Assembly (NCBI GenBank): GCA_013141125.1
Contig: JABFRO010000001.1
Span: 1,488,001-1,552,000, forward strand
Direction: 5' to 3'
Length of the DNA: 64,000 nucleotides
DNA from: Methylophilaceae bacterium
GTDB lineage: Bacteria > Pseudomonadota > Gammaproteobacteria > Burkholderiales > Methylophilaceae
Shown here: positions 57,092-64,000 of the stretch, in pieces
Layout: each line of letters begins with the position of its first letter
Numbering within the stretch: the first letter of the stretch is position 1
Made by a program: the position numbers and the translations under genes
Notes under the pieces: generated by a model
Database searches by the model: none
What the model was told of the DNA's origin: nothing
The model's input: only the letters and a program-made list of their open reading frames with translations

Positions 57092-58081
57092 ATGTTTAGC
57101 CAGACTTTTCAGCTTTACCCCGAAATTGAGCCATACCAAAGCGGCTGGCTTGAAGTTTCGCCAATTCACCGCGTTTATTTTGAACAATGCGGCAACCCTG
57201 AAGGACAGCCCGTTGTTTTTTTGCATGGGGGCCCAGGTAGCGGATGCAATACCGCACAGCGGCGCTTTTTCGACCCTGAGCATTATCGCATTGTGTTATT
57301 CGACCAACGCGGCTGCGGACGCAGCATGCCTCAAGGTAGCGTAGCAGAAAACACGACTGAGCATCTTGTAGCAGATATTGAGCATTTGCGTGATACGCTA
57401 GGCATCAAAAGCTGGCTAGTTTTTGGCGGCTCTTGGGGCAGCACCCTGGCACTTGCTTACGCACTGGCGCACCCCTCTCATGTAACCGGATTGATTTTGC
57501 GCGGAATATTCTTAAGTCAAAAATCTGAACTGAATTGGTTCTTGAAAGATGTTAAGCAATTCCATCCTGAAGCCTGGCAAAACCTGAGCAGTTTTTTGAA
57601 ACCCAAAGAACGTAAAAATATGGTCAACGCCTATGTAAAGCGCATTTTTTCAGATGACCCTGCCACCAATATCCCGGCAGCCATCAACTGGAATGCCTAT
57701 GAAACCAGCATCATGACACTGCTACCCGAACGCACCAAAAATACCAGTGCAGGAAATGACATTCAGCTGGCCAGAGCGCGCGTGCAGTTACATTATTTAC
57801 GACATGAATGCTTTGTCGGGCATCGTGACTTGCTTGATGAAGTAAAAACTCTGGCGCACATCACCACCGTAATAATTCAAGGGCGCTATGATATGGTATG
57901 TCCACCACTGACAGCCTGGCAGCTAAAACTAGCCATGCCCCATGCAATTTTTCATATGGTGCCTGATGCCGGCCACTCGGCAATGGAAATCGGCACACGT
58001 TCAGCACTCATTGCGGCGACAGAACAATTTAAATGCGCGCCCGATAGTGATTTAAAAACGAGGCATATACAGATAGAATGA
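57092..58081 (+). CDS. pip: Proline iminopeptidase
   Basis: Alpha/beta hydrolase (S33) of 329 residues releasing N-terminal proline from peptides. It has HGGPGSG at 45-51, the oxyanion/ring motif DQRGCGRS, nucleophile Ser114 in GGSWGSTLA, Asp in IQGRYDMVCPP and His in PDAGHSAME. Length and motifs match the proteobacterial enzyme. Cytoplasmic, no signal peptide. It is divergent from xoxF. Confidence 0.95.
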   Translation: MFSQTFQLYPEIEPYQSGWLEVSPIHRVYFEQCGNPEGQPVVFLHGGPGSGCNTAQRRFFDPEHYRIVLFDQRGCGRSMPQGSVAENTTEHLVADIEHLRDTLGIKSWLVFGGSWGSTLALAYALAHPSHVTGLILRGIFLSQKSELNWFLKDVKQFHPEAWQNLSSFLKPKERKNMVNAYVKRIFSDDPATNIPAAINWNAYETSIMTLLPERTKNTSAGNDIQLARARVQLHYLRHECFVGHRDLLDEVKTLAHITTVIIQGRYDMVCPPLTAWQLKLAMPHAIFHMVPDAGHSAMEIGTRSALIAATEQFKCAPDSDLKTRHIQIE

Positions 58082-58139
58082 TGGAACCAAGGCGCTGGTT
58101 AAGCGTCGGATATATTTATATTAAATTTCAGGAAGAACC

Positions 58140-58637
58140 ATGGCAGAAGAGAATCAAGTGGCACAAGAGAATCAAACACAAGAACAGCAACCCGGCTTTG
58201 GTATCGAAAAAGTATATGTCAAAGACGCGTCCCTTGAAATTCCCAATGCGCCTCAGGTTTTTACCTGGCGCGATGCTCCTCAGATCAATATAGAACTGAA
58301 CAGCGCTGCACAAAAAGTTGATGAAGCTATATTTGACGTAACACTGACGGTCACTGTCACTTCAAAAGTAGGCGAGAACACGGCTTTTTTAGTACAAGTA
58401 GCGCAAGCGGGCATTTTTCAATTACGCAATATTCCAGAAAGTGATTTGGGCATGATACTCGGCATTGCTTGCCCCAACATTCTCTTCCCATACGCGCGTG
58501 AGGCTGTGTCAGATTTGGTTGTGCGTGCCGGATTCCCACCGGTAATCCTCAGCCCGGTTAATTTTGAAGCATTGTACGCACAACAAGCGCAACAGCAAGC
58601 TGCTGCAACTACACCTGATGGAGTAACCACCCATTAA
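58140..58637 (+). CDS. secB: Protein-export chaperone SecB
   Basis: Tetrameric chaperone of 165 residues that keeps preproteins unfolded and delivers them to SecA. Signatures: IEKVYVKDASLEIPNAPQVF near 22-41, VTLTVTV and the C-terminal LLFPYAREAVSDLVVRAGFPP-like block (here ILFPYAREAVSDLV). GGAAG lies four bases before the ATG. It is in the secB-gpsA order common in betaproteobacteria. Confidence 0.97.
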   Translation: MAEENQVAQENQTQEQQPGFGIEKVYVKDASLEIPNAPQVFTWRDAPQINIELNSAAQKVDEAIFDVTLTVTVTSKVGENTAFLVQVAQAGIFQLRNIPESDLGMILGIACPNILFPYAREAVSDLVVRAGFPPVILSPVNFEALYAQQAQQQAAATTPDGVTTH

Positions 58638-58641
58638 GACC

Positions 58642-59073
58642 TTGGCATTCGCTGGCTTATTCATGGCGCTGATATCACCTCTGGTTTCAGCGCTGGAGTT
58701 TCGCTCAATTGCCGCACCCAAAGCCGTACTTTACGATGCGCCATCTGCCCAGAGCAAAAAACTCTATGTCATTGGCCAAGGCTATCCGGTAGAAATCATT
58801 GTCAACCTGGGTGAGTGGCTCAAAGTGCGCGACAACCAGGGCGGTTTAAGCTGGATTGAAGCTCAGCGCCTGACAAACAAGCGCACCGTACTGGTGACGA
58901 CAAATCAGGCCGAAATTCACCAATCAGCCAATACAAGCTCACTGCTGATTTGCCGCGTGGAGAAGGATCTTGTGCTGGAGCTGCTTGAACCCACCACAAA
59001 TGGCTGGGTTAAAGTTCGCCACCGTGATGGTTTAACGGGCTACATCCCCTCCTCCTCGATTTGGGGCTTATGA
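58642..59073 (+). CDS. Secreted SH3-domain protein
   Basis: A 143-residue exported protein with a short signal peptide (ending LVSALEF) and two bacterial SH3-like repeats: about 25-75 (FRSIAAPKAVLYDAPSAQS, WLKVRDNQGGLSWIEA) and about 85-143 (VLVTTNQAEIHQSANTSS, GWVKVRHRDGLTGYIPSSSIWG). The frame starts at TTG, four bases after the secB stop; an ATG seven codons in is the alternative. Probably binds peptidoglycan or another cell-wall ligand; actual function unknown. Confidence 0.85.
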   Translation: MAFAGLFMALISPLVSALEFRSIAAPKAVLYDAPSAQSKKLYVIGQGYPVEIIVNLGEWLKVRDNQGGLSWIEAQRLTNKRTVLVTTNQAEIHQSANTSSLLICRVEKDLVLELLEPTTNGWVKVRHRDGLTGYIPSSSIWGL

Positions 59074-59119
59074 TAGTGTTTAACATTCGTGTTATTGCTA
59101 AATTTATGGCAGTAAATTC

Positions 59120-60109
59120 ATGAAAATTGCCGTTTTAGGGGCAGGGGCTTGGGGTACTGCACTTGCCCTGCAAATAAGTCGTCAGCATACGGTGGCGCTG
59201 TGGGCTAGAAATCATGAGCACATGGCAGCGATGCGGCAGACAGGCATGAATCACCTGTATCTGGGTGATTTTGCTTTCCCCGACACCCTATCGCTGGAAG
59301 ACCAATTACTCACCGCAATTTATGATGCAGATTTGATTGTTTCTGCAGTACCTACCGCTGGTTTCCGGGCGCTACTAAAAGACATAACCAATCTGGGTTG
59401 CAAAACTCCTGTCGTCTGGGCATCCAAAGGTCTGGAGCCGGTTACGGCGCTGTTACCGCATGAGATTGCCCTTGAAGAACTTGGCGATACGCATTACTGG
59501 GGAGCGCTTTCCGGCCCAAGTTTTGCAATTGAACTTGCGAATGGATTACCAACAGCCGTCACATTGGCGGCACCCAGTGAGGAGTTTGCACAAAGAGCAG
59601 GAGCCATGCTGCATGGTGGTAACTTCAGGGTATATACCAGTCAGGATGTTATCGGCGCGTCAGTTGGTGGAGCACTTAAAAATGTGATGGCCATTGCGGC
59701 GGGTATTAGCGATGGTATGCAATTTGGCAACAACGCACGTGCCGCGTTAATAACCCGAGGTCTGGCGGAAATGACGCGCTTTGGTGTTGCGCTGGGCGGC
59801 TGCAAGGAAACATTGATGGGTTTGACTGGCGCAGGAGACCTGATTTTAACTTGTACTGGCGAGTCATCCCGTAATCGTCAGGTGGGTTTACGCCTAGCCA
59901 GCGGGCAGTGCTTAGCAGACATTTTACATACGCTTGGGCATGTGGCTGAAGGCGTGCACACCGCGCGTGAGGTCATTAAACGTGCAAAGAGCCTAGGTGT
60001 GGAAATGCCCATCACCTATGAAGTGGATCAAGTGCTATCACACGGACGTTCACCGCGTACAGCCGTTGAGAACCTTTTGCGACGGGAACAAAAGTCGGAA
60101 GCCATTTAA
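59120..60109 (+). CDS. gpsA: Glycerol-3-phosphate dehydrogenase [NAD(P)+] GpsA
   Basis: Cytosolic enzyme of 329 residues making sn-glycerol-3-phosphate for phospholipids. The NAD-binding GAGAWGTALA lies at 7-16, SGPSFAIELANGLPTAV near 135, the catalytic Lys in GGALKNVMAIAAGISDGM, and GLTGAGDLILTCTGESSRNRQVG near 235. All are normal. It is third in the secB-SH3-gpsA run. Confidence 0.97.
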   Translation: MKIAVLGAGAWGTALALQISRQHTVALWARNHEHMAAMRQTGMNHLYLGDFAFPDTLSLEDQLLTAIYDADLIVSAVPTAGFRALLKDITNLGCKTPVVWASKGLEPVTALLPHEIALEELGDTHYWGALSGPSFAIELANGLPTAVTLAAPSEEFAQRAGAMLHGGNFRVYTSQDVIGASVGGALKNVMAIAAGISDGMQFGNNARAALITRGLAEMTRFGVALGGCKETLMGLTGAGDLILTCTGESSRNRQVGLRLASGQCLADILHTLGHVAEGVHTAREVIKRAKSLGVEMPITYEVDQVLSHGRSPRTAVENLLRREQKSEAI

Positions 60110-60137
60110 TAAAACATACCCCCAACAGGAGCACCAC

Positions 60138-60449
60138 ATGGCCGCATGGCTCGCACTCGCCGCACCCTATCTACCAGAGATAATCAGGCTCGCACGTCCT
60201 CTGTTCACACACCCAAAACCGCAGGATAAAACACCCGAACTCATGGCGGAGCAGATTCTTGAACTGCAAAATGCCGTCACTCAAAATGCGGATGCCATAA
60301 ACGCATTAGCGATTGAAATGAAGAAAACCATAGATGCTTTACAACAAGGTGCGGAATTGCTGGAAAGAAAACTCAATCAAGCGCGCATGTTGGCGTTGTT
60401 CGCTATTGCTATTGCGCTGTTGGCGTGTGGCCTTGTAGTTTATGTATAG
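60138..60449 (+). CDS. Small coiled-coil protein with C-terminal membrane anchor
   Basis: A 103-residue protein of no recognised family. Residues 35-80 form a likely coiled coil (MAEQILELQNAVTQNADAI, then MKKTIDALQQGAELLERKL), and residues 84-103 are one membrane helix at the extreme C-terminus. AGGAG lies six bases before the ATG. It follows gpsA by 28 bases and may be co-transcribed. The layout suggests a tail-anchored inner-membrane protein facing the cytoplasm. Confidence 0.7.
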   Translation: MAAWLALAAPYLPEIIRLARPLFTHPKPQDKTPELMAEQILELQNAVTQNADAINALAIEMKKTIDALQQGAELLERKLNQARMLALFAIAIALLACGLVVYV

Positions 60450-60550
60450 CCCTCGCTAAAAATCCGCCGGTTGAAATTCATGCCGAATCCCCCACTACAT
60501 AGAGATGCCTTTAAACAGCTTCGTGAATAAGCCTTGAACAATGAGGGTTC

Positions 60551-61909
60551 TCATAGCGTCACTTGCCTCACGACTTCAGCTATGCGCTCTGCAATATCTT
60601 GCACTTGCTCACGATTAACACCTTCTACCATTACCCGAATTTTCGGCTCGGTACCTGAGGCACGCAATAAAACACGCCCATCATTCTTCAGCTCCAACTC
60701 TGCCGCTTGCACTGCTGATTGCAGTGTCGGATTTGCTTTGATATCAATGCGCTTTTGTATTTTTACATTAATCAATACCTGAGGATACAAAGGTATTGCT
60801 GCACCTAGTTCAGCCAGCGTTTTGCCACTGTCGTGCAAGGCATGAAGCACTTGCAATGCTGCGATAATTGCATCCCCGCTGCTATGCATATCCAAACATA
60901 AAATATGACCGGAATTTTCTCCTCCCAATTGCCAAACTCGTTCGTTCAGAAGCTCCAATACATAGCGGTCACCCACATTGGCACGCGAAAAAGGTACGTT
61001 TGCTTTGCCAAACGCATGCTCCAATGCCAGATTGGTCATCAGCGTACCTACAACCCCACCTCGTAGCCATCCGCGTTGCTGCCTGTGCATGGCAATGATA
61101 TGGAGTAGCTGATCGCCATCTAGTAGGTTGCCTTGGTTATCGACCATCATTACACGGTCACCATCACCATCGAATGCAATGCCCAAGTCAGCCTGATGCT
61201 CTAAAACGGCTTTGCAAAGTGCTTGCGGGTGAGTAGAGCCACAGTTCAGATTAATATTGAGGCCATCAGGTTGGTTGCCGATCGTTATCACCTCAGCGCC
61301 TAATTCATGAAACACATGCGGTGCAACCAGATAATCTGCACCGTTCGCACAATCCAGCACGATTTTCAAACTACGCAAATCGAGGGTGCTGGGAAAGGTA
61401 CTTTTACAAAACTCAACATAGCGCCCACCTGCATCCTCAATACGCTTGGCCTTGCCCAATCGGGCAGACTCCATCACTTGCATGGGCTGATCCAATTCGG
61501 CCTCAATCGCATGCTCAACGTCATCGGGCAGCTTGGTACCTTCAGCAGAAAAAAACTTGATGCCATTATCTTCAAATGGATTGTGTGATGCCGAGATCAC
61601 AATGCCAGCCTGCGCTCTTAAGGCTCTGGTGAGATAAGCCACTGCCGGAGTAGGCATCGGGCCAGTCAACAATACATCAACACCAGCTGCTGAAAGCCCT
61701 GCCTGTAAAGCAGATTCCAACATATAGCCAGAGATACGCGTGTCTTTGCCTATCACAACCGCAGGATGTGCACCTTTAGCCAAATGACTATCAATATTCG
61801 TCAACACACGCCCAGCAGCATAACCTAATCGCATGACGAAATCAGGTGTAATCGGTGATACACCAACACGCCCACGAATACCATCAGTACCAAAATGTTT
61901 TTTACTCAT
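60551..61909 (-). CDS. glmM: Phosphoglucosamine mutase GlmM
   Basis: Enzyme of 452 residues converting glucosamine-6-P to glucosamine-1-P for peptidoglycan and LPS. It opens [14 protein letters not shown]. The active-site phosphoserine is Ser108 in [16 protein letters not shown], the metal loop is [11 protein letters not shown] near 240, and [11 protein letters not shown] near 325 binds sugar. It lies downstream of folP as in many proteobacteria. Confidence 0.97.
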   Translation of the reverse strand: MSKKHFGTDGIRGRVGVSPITPDFVMRLGYAAGRVLTNIDSHLAKGAHPAVVIGKDTRISGYMLESALQAGLSAAGVDVLLTGPMPTPAVAYLTRALRAQAGIVISASHNPFEDNGIKFFSAEGTKLPDDVEHAIEAELDQPMQVMESARLGKAKRIEDAGGRYVEFCKSTFPSTLDLRSLKIVLDCANGADYLVAPHVFHELGAEVITIGNQPDGLNINLNCGSTHPQALCKAVLEHQADLGIAFDGDGDRVMMVDNQGNLLDGDQLLHIIAMHRQQRGWLRGGVVGTLMTNLALEHAFGKANVPFSRANVGDRYVLELLNERVWQLGGENSGHILCLDMHSSGDAIIAALQVLHALHDSGKTLAELGAAIPLYPQVLINVKIQKRIDIKANPTLQSAVQAAELELKNDGRVLLRASGTEPKIRVMVEGVNREQVQDIAERIAEVVRQVTL

Positions 61910-61933
61910 TTCTTTTCATCCTCATTCAAACCA

Positions 61934-62767
61934 TTAATCGGATAGCACTGCCGAAACCACCTTAAGCGCATCAGCCGTTGCCTTAACATCGTGAACTCGC
62001 ACGATTCTGGCTCCATTCATGACAGCTATCACGGATGCAGACAAGCTCGCATACTGGCGCTCGTAAACAGAGTCTGCGCCCATTATCTGCCCTAGCACAG
62101 ACTTACGCGAGAGACCAACCAGTAACGGACGTCCCAATTCTGTAAGGCTTTGTAAATCTTTCAACAGAGCGATATTGTGCAATGTGCGCTTGCCAAAACC
62201 AAAACCTGGATCTAGCACTATGCGATTTTTCTCAATACCAGCCTTTTCTGCTGCTGCCATGCGTACGCTTAAAAAACTTTTAACCTCTAGCACAACATCG
62301 TTATATTGCGGGTTAATTTGCATGGTCTGAGGATGGCCTTGCATATGCATCAGACACACACCGACATTACTTTGCGCCACTATTTCCAACGCTCCCGGCT
62401 CTTGTAACGCGCGTATATCATTAACAATATCAACACCGGCAAGAATAGCTGCGCGCATCACTTCAGGTTTATAAGTATCAATGGACAAGGGCACATCAGA
62501 AACTCTGGAAAGCTTTTCAATGACGGGTAACACGCGATCCAACTCTTCCTGCAAACTCACTGGCGTGGCACCCGGGCGGGTAGATTCACCACCAATATCC
62601 AAAATATCAGCGCCTTCTGCAATTAAATGCATGGCATGCTCTACCGCCTGATCCGTAGAAACATACTTTCCGCCGTCAGAAAATGAATCTGGCGTGACAT
62701 TGACAATCCCCATGACAAGAGGGTATCGCAAATCCAGCACATATTTGCCACAATAAAAAGAGTACAT
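61934..62767 (-). CDS. folP: Dihydropteroate synthase FolP
   Basis: Folate enzyme and sulfonamide target, joining p-aminobenzoate to dihydropterin pyrophosphate. Signatures are MGIVNVTPDSFSDGGKY near 22-38, GADILDIGGESTRPGA and DPGFGFGKRTLHNIALL. The ATG at 62767 aligns with the usual FolP start. Two earlier in-frame ATGs lie in or just after the ftsH terminator hairpin, so they are unlikely. The product is then 277 residues. Confidence 0.95.
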   Translation of the reverse strand: MYSFYCGKYVLDLRYPLVMGIVNVTPDSFSDGGKYVSTDQAVEHAMHLIAEGADILDIGGESTRPGATPVSLQEELDRVLPVIEKLSRVSDVPLSIDTYKPEVMRAAILAGVDIVNDIRALQEPGALEIVAQSNVGVCLMHMQGHPQTMQINPQYNDVVLEVKSFLSVRMAAAEKAGIEKNRIVLDPGFGFGKRTLHNIALLKDLQSLTELGRPLLVGLSRKSVLGQIMGADSVYERQYASLSASVIAVMNGARIVRVHDVKATADALKVVSAVLSD

Positions 62768-62791
62768 AAGGTTTGCCGTAAAAATGGACAT

Positions 62792-62842
62792 AAAAAAACC
62801 ACTGCATACCAAGCATTAATTTTGCTCAGAAAACAGTGGTTT
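62792..62842 (-). terminator. Intrinsic terminator of ftsH
   Basis: AAACCACTG (62796-62804) pairs with CAGTGGTTT (62834-62842), and the minus strand continues into a T-run of seven. The 29-base loop has a small internal AGCA/TGCT stem. It separates ftsH from folP, 24 bases before the folP ATG. Confidence 0.75.
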
Positions 62843-62855
62843 AAAATTTAATGTT

Positions 62856-64000
62856 TTAGGATTTGGTTGCGGGCTGAGGCGCTGGAGTAGCTGTGGGTCC
62901 AGTTGAGCCCGAGCTGTCTTTAGGCGTGTTGACCGTTGCTTGCGTTGGCTTGGGTGAACGTGGCGCGAGACCTGCCATGATGTCATTGATCTGATCGGCA
63001 TCAATGGTTTCCCACTCCAACAAGGCCGTCACCATGGCTTCCACCTTATCCCGGTTGGATTCAAGCAGTGTGCGTGCAACCGCATACTGCTCGTCCAGAA
63101 TTCGGCGGATTTCAGAATCAACTTTTTGCTGCGTAGCTTCGGAGATGCTTTTAGCCGACATTCTACCAAAAAAGGAATCCTGGTCATTGTCTACATAAAC
63201 CATAGTACCCATGGCATCCGACATGCCATATTTAGTCACCATATCCCGCGCCAAGCGGGTTGCGCGTTCAAAGTCATTGGATGCCCCTGTCGACATTTGA
63301 TGCATGAAAATTTCTTCAGCAATGCGGCCGCCAAACAAGATAGAAAGCTCCTCTAACATCTTGTCGCGGTAATTACTGATGCGGTCAAATTCCGGCAGCT
63401 GCCAAGTCAAGCCCAAAGCCCAACCACGCGGCATGATAGTAACCTTATGCACTGGATCTGCCTTTGGTAGCAACTTCGCAACCACTGCATGACCAGATTC
63501 ATGATAAGCCGTATTACGGCGCTCTTCCTCACGCATCACCATGGATTTACGCTCAGGCCCCATGAAGATCTTGTCTTTCGCGTCTTCAAAATCCACCATT
63601 TCTACGGTGCGCTTATTGCGGCTAGCTGCTATCAACGCGGCTTCATTAACAAGATTAGCCAGATCAGCACCGGAGAAACCCGGAGTGCCTCGCGCCAATA
63701 ATTCGGCTTTCACATCAATATCCAGCGGCACCTTACGCATATGCACCATCAATATCTGCTCACGACCACGAATATCGGGCAAGCCTACCATTACTTGCCG
63801 GTCAAAACGACCCGGGCGCAATAACGCCTTATCCAGCACATCAGCTCGATTGGTAGCAGCAATCACAATCACGCCCGTGTTAGCTTCAAACCCGTCCATT
63901 TCAACCAGCAATTGATTAAGCGTTTGCTCACGCTCATCGTTACCGCCCCCTGTACCGCCACCGCGATGACGGCCAACCGCATCAATTTCATCAATGAAGA
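62856..64000 (-). CDS. ftsH: ATP-dependent zinc metalloprotease FtsH, C-terminal part
   Basis: Partial: the N-terminal membrane helices and Walker A lie beyond 64000. The visible 380 or so residues begin in Walker B (FIDEIDAVG), continue with the pore/second-region-of-homology block [21 protein letters not shown], the zinc motif HESGH in [15 protein letters not shown], and a Pro/Thr/Ala-rich tail ending PATKS. FtsH is the membrane-anchored AAA+ protease that removes misfolded membrane proteins and short-lived regulators. It is followed by its terminator. Confidence 0.97.
   Translation of the reverse strand, partial: FIDEIDAVGRHRGGGTGGGNDEREQTLNQLLVEMDGFEANTGVIVIAATNRADVLDKALLRPGRFDRQVMVGLPDIRGREQILMVHMRKVPLDIDVKAELLARGTPGFSGADLANLVNEAALIAASRNKRTVEMVDFEDAKDKIFMGPERKSMVMREEERRNTAYHESGHAVVAKLLPKADPVHKVTIMPRGWALGLTWQLPEFDRISNYRDKMLEELSILFGGRIAEEIFMHQMSTGASNDFERATRLARDMVTKYGMSDAMGTMVYVDNDQDSFFGRMSAKSISEATQQKVDSEIRRILDEQYAVARTLLESNRDKVEAMVTALLEWETIDADQINDIMAGLAPRSPKPTQATVNTPKDSSGSTGPTATPAPQPATKS

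Overview
The window reads as a chromosome segment of a methylotrophic betaproteobacterium, most likely family Methylophilaceae (Methylotenera/Methylophilus type). The evidence is a XoxF-type lanthanide methanol dehydrogenase with XoxJ and XoxG partners, betaproteobacterial neighbourhoods (corC-ybeY-ybeZ-miaB, secB-gpsA, folP-glmM beside ftsH, pcnB-folK-deoxynucleoside kinase-panBC) and betaproteobacterial families such as the Gcr-type recombinase, DUF3683-FAD-FeS and HemJ proteins. Family placement is inference from gene content; no 16S rRNA gene is present.

Layout. 1-4.1 kb: end of a flagellar operon (fliG tail, fliH, fliI, fliJ, fliK). 4.1-10.2 kb: a TlpA-like thioredoxin, the minus-strand corC/ybeY/ybeZ/miaB operon, a TraB/GumN protein and a MogA-like protein. 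10.3-14.5 kb: Gcr-like recombinase, an olsB-olsA-like acyltransferase pair, a MITE-like inverted repeat and a DUF1289 protein. 14.6-17 kb: a candidate small RNA and uvrD. 17.0-17.9 kb: back-to-back decayed IS30 and IS3 transposase remnants next to tRNA-Arg(CCG). 18-24.6 kb: cytochrome c5 with an anchor-only paralogue, apaH, a second OlsB-like acyltransferase, a carboxy-terminal processing protease, a SelT/SelW-like protein, pmbA and darP.

24.6-28.9 kb is an accessory island that is visibly richer in A+T than its flanks. It holds an unrecognised 220-residue protein, an exported trypsin-like protease, a membrane protein that begins inside a broken J-domain, the first codons of a methyltransferase-like gene, a HigB/HigA-type toxin-antitoxin pair and a decayed addiction-module gene. 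28.9-38 kb returns to core genes (rlmD, an orphan peptide-binding lipoprotein, a Y-family polymerase), then RES/Xre and MazF-type toxin-antitoxin pairs, msrA and a secreted katG. 38-46 kb: corA, galE, ugd, pcnB, folK, a deoxynucleoside kinase and panBC. 46-52 kb: a giant FAD/Fe-S oxidoreductase, hemJ and ndh.

52.2-56.9 kb is the methanol oxidation cluster, read right to left: xoxF, xoxJ, xoxG, and a second xoxG-like gene whose C-terminal half is nearly identical in DNA to the first but whose N-terminus is a lipoprotein with a linker. The same cytochrome domain therefore appears in soluble and membrane-tethered forms, directly before ndh. The xoxF promoter has a perfect TATAAT, no good -35 box, and a TCTCAA direct repeat where an activator would bind. 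57-64 kb: pip, secB, an SH3 protein, gpsA, a small coiled-coil membrane protein, glmM, folP and the C-terminal part of ftsH, which runs off the window.
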